A DNA stretch of 64,000 nt from Parabacteroides goldsteinii DSM 19448 = WAL 12034 (GTDB lineage: Bacteria; Bacteroidota; Bacteroidia; Bacteroidales; Tannerellaceae), in NCBI RefSeq assembly GCF_000969835.1, contig NZ_KQ033912.1, positions 630,221-694,220 on the forward strand. The letters are read 5' to 3'. This document shows positions 52,215 to 60,135 of the stretch, one piece after another. Under the pieces are notes generated by a model that searched no databases, was not told where the DNA came from, and worked only from the letters and a program-made list of their open reading frames with translations. Each line of letters starts with the position of its first letter. Within the stretch, counting starts at the first letter, position 1. The translations under genes and the position numbers were made by a program.

Positions 52215-52851
52215 TCATTCAATCTCCGGCCTGTCGCCGCCTGTTCCGGGATTTTGCTGTTCGCCTACATACACAGCTACCATGCGTGGCGTAACATAGA
52301 AACCAAAACAATAACCTGCGGCTTCTTCCGGTACAGTAGCCTCGATGCGGTTATTCGTACGCGTAACCACAGTCAAGTCTGTCACTTTGTGTTCGTCCGA
52401 TTCTTTATCGGTTGTCCCATAAACAACTTGTACCGATCCATTACCTCCAAGTTGTGAGCCTTCCAATACGACCTTGTCATCTTTCTGGATGGCAAATGTA
52501 TGATCACCTGTACTTCGCACAACTCCTGCCACTGTAACCAGCGAAGCAATAGCCAGCAGCCGACTCGCTCTGGGTCAGAAACACCGGTGCACTTTGCAGA
52601 TTAGCACTCATAAAACGATTGAAATCAGACACATCCTTACTTCTTCTTCCTTTACGCTTCTTTTCGAAGCCTTCCTTAAGCAATCCGTGAAACGCCCTAT
52701 ACATCGCGACGATATTAGGAAATTTAATACGTTGGTTCACTTGGAGAGCAGTTTTGGGATTCGTCATTTTTTGAATACGTCCCATCATTACCTGCTTTCC
52801 TTCCAGGATGCGGTAAGTCAAATTGCCAGCCGATCCGCTAATCTTTGTCAT
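52215..52851 (-). pseudogene. DUF6266-like gene broken by a frameshift
   Basis: Two overlapping frames together resemble one DUF6266 protein. The first (52851-52504) begins MTKISGSAGNLTYRILEGKQ and runs through NPKTALQVNQRIKFPNIVAMYRAFHG to SESAAGYCFAGYSG, then stops. The second (read through 52540 to 52215) continues VTVAGVVRSTGDHTFAIQKD and ends with the family-like VPEEAAGYCFGFYVTPRMVAVYVGE. The shift falls within about 52530-52580. A middle segment of the usual protein seems missing, so this is more likely decay than a sequencing slip. Confidence 0.7.
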
Positions 52852-53409
52852 GATCCATTACCGAGTGCCATAACAGTAAAATTAAGAGATCTGGAGTCTC
52901 GCCTACTTGTCAGGTTGCACTCTATTTTAAGAACCAGAGAAGGCGGAAAAAAGTTTGAGCTACTGAATAACCCAAAATTGTGTTCACGCAAAACCGGTTA
53001 AACAAACATAATTATTCTTACCTGTTTTAACATAGAAAAACCCCATCTTACCTCCGTTGAACCTCCGTTAAAGGTCCGTTTACCCCCACTCCCTATAATC
53101 GGAGGTAAAAGAGAGGTAATTCTTTAACAACTGGGCCGTTTTCCGACAGTTTATGTTAATACGATTTCAACACGATTTTTTTCGCAGTTGTTATAAGAAG
53201 TGAAGAGGTGGTATGCAATGATAAAAACATTCAAAATAGTTATAACTGTACATCATTATTAAATCATTAAAAAGTTGTTAATTTCATATTTTTACCTCGA
53301 ACTATTTTTTTATACGAAGTGTTTTTAATATGTGAGTAAGACACGGTACCAATACTGATAATTCACTTTATAGTTCTTTTCATATTAACGTACAAAAAAA
53401 TTCATTCAC
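52852..53409. other. 558-bp geneless stretch with CCTCCGTT repeats
   Basis: No CDS seen. At about 53047-53120 it holds TTACCTCCGTTGAACCTCCG, i.e. direct copies of CCTCCGTT, and inverted partners GGAGGTAA and GAGGTAA. The remaining 250 bp up to the GlsB gene are AT-rich promoter-like DNA. Confidence 0.6.
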
Positions 53410-53667
53410 ATGTATTTTATATGGTATATTCTTATCGGAATCTTAGCCGGTTTTATTGCCGGAAAGATCATGAGAGGAGGAGGATTCGGTATCCTCATTA
53501 ATTTGTTGGTTGGTATTATCGGCGGTCTGTTGGGAGGCTGGGTTTTCGGTCTGTTGGGCATTGCAACTGCCGGTATTATGGGTAGTCTGATCACTTCGGT
53601 TGCCGGAGCAGTCTTGTTATTGTGGATCGTTTCATTGTTCAAAGATCCACATAAAACAGATATTTAA
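53410..53667 (+). CDS. GlsB/YeaQ/YmgE-family stress-response membrane protein
   Basis: 85 aa transglycosylase-associated protein with three Gly-rich helices (WYILIGILAGFIAGKIM, NLLVGIIGGLLGGWVFGLLG, AGAVLLLWIVSLF) and the family turn GKIMRGGGFGILINLLVGIIGG. Associated with general stress in many bacteria. Followed 36 bp later by a YtxH-like gene, probably one transcript. Confidence 0.93.
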   Translation: MYFIWYILIGILAGFIAGKIMRGGGFGILINLLVGIIGGLLGGWVFGLLGIATAGIMGSLITSVAGAVLLLWIVSLFKDPHKTDI

Positions 53668-53703
53668 TCTATTATTTATTCATCTTTTAAAACTATTAAA
53701 TTT

Positions 53704-54000
53704 ATGGAAGCAAATCGTTCAAAATTTTGGATGGGCCTGGGTTTAGGTTCGATTATCGGTGTAATAGCATACCGTTTTAGTTGTTCTTCAAAAGGAAAAG
53801 AATTAAAAGAAAAAGCATCTCGCTACCTTCATCAAATAGGAAGCAAATCTGAAGATGTTATTGATTCCGCAAAAGAGAAAGTAATGAATGCGGGAACAAA
53901 AGTAGCAGACAAAGTATCTAACGACACTTTCAAGGTCGCAGAGAAAGCCGATGAGTTTAAAAATAAGGTGCACAATTTCGCCGACAATTCAAAAAAATAA
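53704..54000 (+). CDS. YtxH-like small membrane protein
   Basis: 98 aa: one Gly-rich helix (about 8-26, FWMGLGLGSIIGVIAYRF) followed by a Lys/Ala-rich amphipathic tail (SEDVIDSAKEKVMNAGTKVADKV) like LEA-type or YtxH stress proteins. In the same run as GlsB and manganese catalase. Confidence 0.8.
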   Translation: MEANRSKFWMGLGLGSIIGVIAYRFSCSSKGKELKEKASRYLHQIGSKSEDVIDSAKEKVMNAGTKVADKVSNDTFKVAEKADEFKNKVHNFADNSKK

Positions 54001-54193
54001 TTCTATTTTTTGAAACAAAAAGCATCTAAAATATATTGAATAACACCTATCAATATTGATTCATAATTTTATTTATTCATAGTTGATTCTCCCTATTCAT
54101 AAAAGGTTATATCAACTAAAATAAACTACTTCTTATTTTTTTATTAGATGTATATCTTCTAATATTCATATGTATAATTAAAACTTTTGAATT

Positions 54194-55132
54194 ATGTTTT
54201 ATCATGTAAAAGATTTGCAATACAATGCTCGTGTTTCCGCTCCGGATCCACGTTTCGCCCGTGTCCTCCTTGAAGCATTCGGAGGGGCCAACGGAGAGTT
54301 AAAATCGGCAATGCAATATTTCGTACAGGCTTTTAGTTGCCATAATCCTCACCCCGACAAATATGATATGTTGATGGACATTGCAACAGAAGAACTGGGA
54401 CATCTCGAAATTGTCGGTGCAACCATCCAAATGCTCCTCGGACCGGTTAACGGCAAAATGAAAGATGTGGCAGAAAACATGGAAATCAATAAGATGATGG
54501 ACGGCAAAGCTGCCAAAGAAAATTTCATCCATCAAGCTTTCACCAATCCGCAATTTCTAGTCTCCTCTCCTGGCAGCCCAACACTGACAGACAGTAATGG
54601 CAACCCGTGGTGCGCTACCTACGTATCCGCTAATGCGGATCTTACAGTAGATCTTCGCTCCAACATGGCAGGAGAATGCCGTGCAAAAATAGGATACGAA
54701 AACCTCATTCCGCTAACGGATGACTCCTATGTGAAAGAAACACTCATGTTTCTTATGACACGCGAGGTAACCCATTTTCAACAATTCGAAGCAGCATTGG
54801 AGACAATTCAACCCAACTTTCCTCCCGGAGTGTTTCAAACCTCCCCCAAATACAGTAATTTGTATTTCAACCTGTCCAAAGGTAAAGATGCTCGCGGACC
54901 ATGGAATGAAGGCGAAAGTACACGTTTAAAGGAAGAATGGCAATACATAGACGATTCCTTGCAAGAAGTAAGAAGTACAAATGGACTCGTCGACCGTAAA
55001 CCTAAAGGTACACACCGCACGGAGAAAGAGGTACAACAAATGGACAAGAAACTAGCGAAGGAGCGTAGCAAAGAGGTTCTTTCATCCTTGCCCGAAGGAG
55101 CCATGAGTTGGTGTAGTTATCAAGATAAATAA
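54194..55132 (+). CDS. Manganese catalase
   Basis: Di-manganese catalase that splits hydrogen peroxide, 312 aa. The four-helix bundle ligands are visible in GANGELKSAMQYFVQAF, IATEELGHLEIVGATIQML and MTREVTHFQQFEAALETI. Usual partner of GlsB, YtxH and CsbD genes in stress clusters. The C-terminal tail is long and charged (VQQMDKKLAKERSKEVL). Followed by a tiny Lys-rich ORF and a hairpin. Confidence 0.94.
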   Translation: MFYHVKDLQYNARVSAPDPRFARVLLEAFGGANGELKSAMQYFVQAFSCHNPHPDKYDMLMDIATEELGHLEIVGATIQMLLGPVNGKMKDVAENMEINKMMDGKAAKENFIHQAFTNPQFLVSSPGSPTLTDSNGNPWCATYVSANADLTVDLRSNMAGECRAKIGYENLIPLTDDSYVKETLMFLMTREVTHFQQFEAALETIQPNFPPGVFQTSPKYSNLYFNLSKGKDARGPWNEGESTRLKEEWQYIDDSLQEVRSTNGLVDRKPKGTHRTEKEVQQMDKKLAKERSKEVLSSLPEGAMSWCSYQDK

Positions 55133-55193
55133 AGGTAACAGGAAAGATGCTGTTGCCCAATATATATTTATTCATTTAAAAAATTACCGTATT

Positions 55194-55304
55194 ATGAACA
55201 AGAAGAATGAAAAAAAACAGGTAGAAACAAAAGGGACAAAAAAAAGAAACCCAAACAAAAGAAGGCAAGTGTTCAACTTCTGAAAAAAAATCAGCAAAGA
55301 AGTA
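55194..55304 (+). pseudogene. Tiny Lys-rich ORF interrupted at an A8 tract
   Basis: The ATG at 55194 opens a 29-codon frame ending at 55283. Dropping one A from the run of eight at 55238-55245 gives instead a 36-residue, balanced sequence after MNKKNEKKQVETKGTKK, namely ETQTKEGKCSTSEKKSAKK, ending at the TAA 55302-55304. That version looks like a real small hydrophilic protein, so the A8 tract is either a frameshift mutation or a slippery site. Too short for a family call. Confidence 0.45.
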
Positions 55305-55336
55305 ACCGTAATACCACTTGCAGGTGATTAAAATTA

Positions 55337-55369
55337 TTCCCGGCGAAGTTTTTCTTATTTCGCCGGGAA
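55337..55369. terminator. GC-rich hairpin after the manganese catalase unit
   Basis: Perfect arms TTCCCGGCGAA (55337-55347) and TTCGCCGGGAA (55359-55369). It has a T-run only on the minus strand (TTTTAAT), where it can terminate the tRNA-Thr transcript. Confidence 0.7.
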
Positions 55370-55408
55370 AACTATCCATAAATGATGTATTTCCACAATC
55401 AAGAAGAG

Positions 55409-55481
55409 AGCCGAAAACGAGACTCGAACTCGTGACCTATTCATTACGAATGAATTGCTCTACCAACTGAGCTATTTCGGC
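55409..55481 (-). tRNA. tRNA-Thr (anticodon CGU)
   Basis: 73-nt cloverleaf on the minus strand: acceptor GCCGAAA/TTTCGGC, D-arm GCTCAGTTGGTAGAGC, anticodon arm ATTCA-TTCGTAA-TGAAT with anticodon CGT and T-arm ACGAG-TTCGAGT-CTCGT. CCA is not encoded. Discriminator base is U. Confidence 0.95.
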
Positions 55482-55524
55482 AACTTTATATATTACTTTT
55501 GCTACTTGTTTTTTAATCCGGGCA

Positions 55525-55532
55525 CAAAGGTA
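55525..55532 (-). promoter_or_regulatory. -7 element TACCTTTG for tRNA-Thr
   Basis: Exact consensus on the minus strand, 44 bp before the tRNA 5' end and just after the stop of the preceding gene, so the tRNA probably has its own promoter. Confidence 0.65.
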
Positions 55533-55538
55533 AGAAGT

Positions 55539-56000
55539 CTAATCGACATCTGAAAGAAGTTTTGCTAAAAAATCATCTAAATCTGCATCCAAATCTTTCA
55601 ACAGCGGATCATCTGCCCGTAATACTTCATCATCGAGGAAGAGAAGCTCCTCTATTACAACAAAATCCTCATCCGTCAGACTGACAGAGAAAGGTTTCAT
55701 GATATGGGGACTTTCAAAAACAGTTTTCGCAACTAAAAGAGTCAGCACAGATTTTACGGTGTTGGCTACCTGTTTATTGAATTGCTCTTCTTCACAAGGA
55801 CAACCTACCCAATCAAAAACGATAACCTTATCCAGTAACCGTTCATCTTCATCATAGATTTGCAGTTCTCCGCTTTCAGCATCCGCCTGAACATATAAAT
55901 CGCTGTAATAGCCGTTAGAATCTTCAGCTGTCAGCTTACCGATAGCAGAAGTAAATGTTGTCTCCAGGACAGACTGAATCTTTGCATTATTTGCACTCAT
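55539..56000 (-). CDS. Conserved acidic protein of unknown function
   Basis: 153 aa, cytoplasmic, strongly acidic at the C-terminus (EVLRADDPLLKDLDADLDDF). It contains FDWVGCPCEEEQFNKQV with a CPC pair that might bind metal. No family recognised. A -7 element TACTTTTG lies at 56042-56035, so it can be transcribed separately from the lipoprotein gene upstream. Confidence 0.8.
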   Translation of the reverse strand: MSANNAKIQSVLETTFTSAIGKLTAEDSNGYYSDLYVQADAESGELQIYDEDERLLDKVIVFDWVGCPCEEEQFNKQVANTVKSVLTLLVAKTVFESPHIMKPFSVSLTDEDFVVIEELLFLDDEVLRADDPLLKDLDADLDDFLAKLLSDVD

Positions 56001-56034
56001 AACTCTCTTTTTATTCTTTTTTCGAATCGTCTGT

Positions 56035-56042
56035 CAAAAGTA
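56035..56042 (-). promoter_or_regulatory. -7 element TACTTTTG for the acidic-protein gene
   Basis: Match to TAnnTTTG on the minus strand, 34 bp before the ATG at 56000. Confidence 0.5.
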
Positions 56043-56067
56043 ATAATAATTCGGAGAATATATGATA

Positions 56068-57099
56068 TTATTCACCAAATTGCATGTTAAGTTTTTTATC
56101 GGAACGGATACGGTTGCGCAACACTTCTACATAAAGTGCTAACAGTTTAGTATTCTTGCCGTCCTCGCCTTCGCTTTTCTTAAATAATTCGTACGATTTA
56201 TTTGCCCATTCATAGGCCTCGTCCAGGTTGGTCTTCATTTCATTACCCAACGCCAGATTGGAAGCAGCTTTGGCTTTGGCTTTCGGACTACTTGATTTTT
56301 CATAGAGATGCATCCAGTGTTCAGCAGCCTTATCCCATTTTTCTGATTGCGCATAGGCAGAAGCCTCTTTCCAACGGGATCCCATAGCATTATAATACCA
56401 GCGCGTTTCGCTATTCCAGTGAGGTACAAAATTAGGACTGGCCTTCGCTCCAATGTATTCGGCAGAAGCACGTAAAGCATTCTCGGATGAAGGTAAATAT
56501 CTGTCGAGAAGGATCAGATTCGGTGCGTCTTCCATAAAGAAAAGGCTGTCAGCCACATAGACAGTAGCTAAGGGATTCGGCCTGTTGGGAAGATAACCAC
56601 GCACAACACCGGACATTTTCACCTGGATCTCTCCTTCCACATAACCCTCAGCAAAAGCCACCACATTTTTCTTGGACTCAAACAACATCCGGTCCAGGGA
56701 AATCACAGCATCCGATCCGGTTTCGTCACATAATGCCTGTACCTGATCCTGAGTCAATTTTTTATCCTCGTAATAAACATCATCTTTGCGGACTGCATCG
56801 TGATAGAGAAGAACGTCATTAAAATAGGACATATCTGCCATCGACCTGCCCAAGCCGCGACATACGTCAAACAGAGCACTGTCGGCTTTCACCTTACAAG
56901 TATCCACCTTGTCACCAAACAGACTGAACTCACACCCGACATCATCCGGCTGAGGTACAGCGTTATTCACAACAAGAATCTTTCCTACACTTTTCGGAAA
57001 TGTTATTTCGGCAGGGTTGTAAGTATCAATACCCACATAGCTAACAGAACTACAGGATGCCAATAAGCAAACACTCAATAAACAATACGCAACTCTCAT
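56068..57099 (-). CDS. DUF6340 lipoprotein
   Basis: 343 aa from the second of two adjacent ATGs (MRVAYCLLSVCLLASCSS, lipobox LLASC). It has the DUF6340 pattern YNPAEITFPKSVGKILVVNN, a possible TPR-like region near 250-310 (ASAYAQSEKWDKAAEHWMHL, ASNLALGNEMKTNLDEAYEW) and a charged tail. Function unknown. About 42 bp after the isomerase-like gene on the same strand. Confidence 0.85.
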   Translation of the reverse strand: MRVAYCLLSVCLLASCSSVSYVGIDTYNPAEITFPKSVGKILVVNNAVPQPDDVGCEFSLFGDKVDTCKVKADSALFDVCRGLGRSMADMSYFNDVLLYHDAVRKDDVYYEDKKLTQDQVQALCDETGSDAVISLDRMLFESKKNVVAFAEGYVEGEIQVKMSGVVRGYLPNRPNPLATVYVADSLFFMEDAPNLILLDRYLPSSENALRASAEYIGAKASPNFVPHWNSETRWYYNAMGSRWKEASAYAQSEKWDKAAEHWMHLYEKSSSPKAKAKAASNLALGNEMKTNLDEAYEWANKSYELFKKSEGEDGKNTKLLALYVEVLRNRIRSDKKLNMQFGE

Positions 57100-57143
57100 C
57101 ACTTTTCACTATTAGAAGGAGGCGCAAAAGATTGCGCCTCTAA

Positions 57144-57995
57144 TTATACAATATCACTCACCGCCTTGAAATAGCCGATCGATTCAGCTATACCCAGGAA
57201 AGGATCTTTCATATCCTTTTCATATTCAAGGCTGCACATTCCGGTATAGTTCACCTCGCGCATCATTTTCATCAGCGCAGGGAAATCAATCTTTCCACGA
57301 CCGATTTCTATACCGACACCTGCTTTCGACGAATCCGTCACGTCCTTGATATGCATATCAAACACACGGGTATGATATTTTTTCAGGTCGGTAACCGGGT
57401 TACATCCGTTACGCAGGTCATGACCGATATCCAGACACATTCCGATACGCGGATCCAGGTCTTTCGTATGTTCCCATACATCTGTTGCATCCGGATATGT
57501 TTTAATATCGGGTCCATGCAAATGGATCGCATAGTGGAAGTCATACTCTTTCACTTTCTTATCCACATAAGGAAGCAATTCGTAATTGGGTACGCCCACA
57601 ATCAACTTCACCCCTACGCGTTTCGCATACTCGAAACCACGGTCAATCTCCGCTTCACTCTTCATATATATAGGACCAACGGCATAGCCGGTAACATTAT
57701 GAGCAGCACATTTCTCATGAAATGCCTTGATCTGTTCTTCGTTACTATCCAGCGGCAGATGGAAATCCTTAATGCAAAGATAATGAATATCGAGTCTCTG
57801 CAATGTCTTCAGAGTAGTATCCAAATCAAAATTAACAAATGTATAACCAGCCATCCCCAAACGCCAAGGGTTTATTGACTTCGCCGCCTTTGGAATGATC
57901 CGGTCCGGCAAACCGGCTTTTACTACGCCTGCCGATCCTAACAATAATGCACCGGCAAGTCCTTGTCTAAAAAATTTTCTTCTAGAATTCTCCAT
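57144..57995 (-). CDS. Exported sugar-phosphate isomerase/epimerase-like TIM-barrel protein
   Basis: 283 aa xylose-isomerase-like TIM barrel. The N-terminus SRRKFFRQGLAGALLLGSAG carries a twin-arginine signal, so it is probably exported folded with bound metal. Barrel motifs: MAGYTFVNFDLDTTLKTL, YAIHLHGPD, GMCLDIGHDLRNG, VFDMHIKDV and CSLEYEKD, which include the metal-binding Glu, Asp and His. Some exported relatives act on keto-sugars or hydroxypyruvate; the substrate is unknown. Lies between the histidine kinase and DUF6340 genes, with short spacers that suggest one operon. Confidence 0.87.
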   Translation of the reverse strand: MENSRRKFFRQGLAGALLLGSAGVVKAGLPDRIIPKAAKSINPWRLGMAGYTFVNFDLDTTLKTLQRLDIHYLCIKDFHLPLDSNEEQIKAFHEKCAAHNVTGYAVGPIYMKSEAEIDRGFEYAKRVGVKLIVGVPNYELLPYVDKKVKEYDFHYAIHLHGPDIKTYPDATDVWEHTKDLDPRIGMCLDIGHDLRNGCNPVTDLKKYHTRVFDMHIKDVTDSSKAGVGIEIGRGKIDFPALMKMMREVNYTGMCSLEYEKDMKDPFLGIAESIGYFKAVSDIV

Positions 57996-58018
57996 GGTAT
58001 AATTATGTAAATAATATG

Positions 58019-59986
58019 TTACGGCTTTTTCAATGGCAACACAACCGTAAAAACAGAGCCTTCACCAAACACGGAAGAGACACTGATCGTCCCGCCCATT
58101 TGCGTAATAAGACCTTTACAAATTGCTAACCCCAGTCCTACCCCTTTACTCCAGTCATTCAGTTGAACGAAGCGGCTGAATATCTGCTCCAGTTTATCTT
58201 CAGGAATACCTTCACCCGAATCTTCCACCGAGAAGATAACATCAGTCTCCGTCACCTCATAACCAAACCGGATAAAACCTTTTTCCGTATGCTTAATCGC
58301 ATTGGTCAGCAAGTTAGTAAGAATTTGCGTAAGACGGTTACGATCGGTATAAAAAAGTTGTGGCGGGCACTCATTTAATTCCAATTTAACGTTCTCCGGC
58401 ATCCTGAGTTGTATTACATTATATATCTCTTTCATCAGGACAGGCAAATTATGATCGGCATAACTGAGCGTCATAGTATTGGATTCAATCTTGGAAATAT
58501 CAAGGACATCCGTGATCAGGCGCTGAAGCAGTTCATTATTACTTTGGATAATATCGGCATATTCCTGGCGGGTTTCCAAATCATCCTCATCTACCAATAC
58601 CTGCGAAAAACCGACAATAGCATTCAACGGAGTACGTATTTCGTGATTCATATTCGCCAGGAAAGCAGACTTCATCCGGTCGGCCTCTTCCGCCTTCTCT
58701 TTTGCCAACTTCAATTGTTGACCATACCGATGGCGGCTGTACGATATATATCCCAACAGACAACACAGAATTAACAGGAAAGCGGCCCCGCCTCCCATTT
58801 GGAGTAGATGAGAATGAGCCTGCGCTACTTCCAGATCCATCTGCCTGTTTTTCAACTCCAACTTATCCACCTCATGTTGTGTTTTCATTTCCGCCAGCTC
58901 CTGATAGAAACGAACCTGGGACAAGGAGTCATTCAAAAAGGCATATTCCTTATAAGCCAACGAGGCAGCCCTATCCCTTCCGCTTTCAAATAAAACGTCT
59001 GCCTTATCCTGCAACATTTCAAGATACCCCTGCATCGTCCTCCGCTCACGCCAGACAGGTAATAAAGAATCATAAACAGCCAAGGCTCTGTTATACTGCT
59101 TACTTTGTTTATAATATGCCCCGTAAATAGTCTGCAATTCACTTGAATAACTATACATCTCATGCTCCCGGATATATTCTTCCGCTTTCTTTAAATGTTT
59201 CAGAGCTTCCGGGAGTTTATCTTCTGCGATATACAGTATTGCATAATGACGATGCACCACATATTCCAAATAATAGAGGGGGTTTTCATTATCCAGCCAT
59301 TCGATTCCTTTCTCTTTACAAATCTTGATATACTCTTCCAACCGATGGGTATACTTCATTTTCTTCTCCAGATTCGTAGATTTATTCATCAACTGCCGGA
59401 TAATATTGACACGCTTGATTAGCGGAGCATTTCTCATCTCCATACTGTTTATAACTTCCTCATACAAAGCTACACCTTCCTCTTCCAGGTTATTAGATAA
59501 ATAAAAATCAGCTAAGGCCTGATTCGCCATCTCCATTCCTTCCGGGAATTTCAACGTTACGGCTTCCTCTTTCAAACAGGTGACATATTTCAGCGCCTCT
59601 TCATTCTTCTTACTACGAGTCAACACATAAATATACCAGGCTTTCATCCTGAAATATTTAACCAGCCTGTTCTGTTCCAAAAATAAAGGCAACGCTTTTT
59701 GCATCCAGAAATACAGACTGTCAGGATTCTTTGAATAATAATACCGCACATAACAGAACATCGCATTCGCCTCCTGATAGCTATCTTTCTGGCGCCGTGC
59801 CTCTTCCAGCAAACGAGTTGTATACATAAAGCCAACCTGTTGCTGGACATGTTCCCGAGCTAAAGTATAAAGAGTGTCGAGCGACAACGTTTCTTTATTC
59901 TTTTCAGCGGCGTTTAATGTTTCCGGGGTACAGTATCCCCAAAGAAAACAAAAACTGATAAACAGTATTCCCCTTAATACCCTCAT
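58019..59986 (-). CDS. TPR-containing membrane sensor histidine kinase
   Basis: 655 aa. Signal or anchor helix (MRVLRGILFISFCFLWGYC), periplasmic TPR array (about 30-370, e.g. LPEALKHLKKAEEYIREHEM), one membrane helix (GGGAAFLLILCCLLGYISYS, about 394-413), coiled linker, HisKA with MNHEIRTPLNAIVGFS and HATPase_c with LLTNAIKHTEKG, VEDSGEGIPED and GVGLGLAICKGLI. No receiver domain, so it is not a hybrid kinase, and no partner regulator is adjacent. Confidence 0.94.
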   Translation of the reverse strand: MRVLRGILFISFCFLWGYCTPETLNAAEKNKETLSLDTLYTLAREHVQQQVGFMYTTRLLEEARRQKDSYQEANAMFCYVRYYYSKNPDSLYFWMQKALPLFLEQNRLVKYFRMKAWYIYVLTRSKKNEEALKYVTCLKEEAVTLKFPEGMEMANQALADFYLSNNLEEEGVALYEEVINSMEMRNAPLIKRVNIIRQLMNKSTNLEKKMKYTHRLEEYIKICKEKGIEWLDNENPLYYLEYVVHRHYAILYIAEDKLPEALKHLKKAEEYIREHEMYSYSSELQTIYGAYYKQSKQYNRALAVYDSLLPVWRERRTMQGYLEMLQDKADVLFESGRDRAASLAYKEYAFLNDSLSQVRFYQELAEMKTQHEVDKLELKNRQMDLEVAQAHSHLLQMGGGAAFLLILCCLLGYISYSRHRYGQQLKLAKEKAEEADRMKSAFLANMNHEIRTPLNAIVGFSQVLVDEDDLETRQEYADIIQSNNELLQRLITDVLDISKIESNTMTLSYADHNLPVLMKEIYNVIQLRMPENVKLELNECPPQLFYTDRNRLTQILTNLLTNAIKHTEKGFIRFGYEVTETDVIFSVEDSGEGIPEDKLEQIFSRFVQLNDWSKGVGLGLAICKGLITQMGGTISVSSVFGEGSVFTVVLPLKKP

Positions 59987-60075
59987 TTCTTACAAACTTC
60001 GCATACATATCAAGGCCTGCAAGTTAGCAAAAATTAAATAGATTATACCTTTTTAATAAAAGATAAAAATAAAAA

Positions 60076-60111
60076 GTCCCATATTTGTCTGATTCAGAAC
60101 AAATATGGGAC
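60076..60111 (-). terminator. Intrinsic terminator of valS
   Basis: Perfect 13-bp arms GTCCCATATTTGT (60076-60088) and ACAAATATGGGAC (60099-60111), T-run on the minus strand. Confidence 0.9.
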
Positions 60112-60135
60112 CTATAACAGGATAAAAATAGCTTT

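Noticed and set aside
52594..53001. 135-aa plus-strand ORF
   Set aside because: Antisense shadow of the DUF6266-like pseudogene with biased composition.
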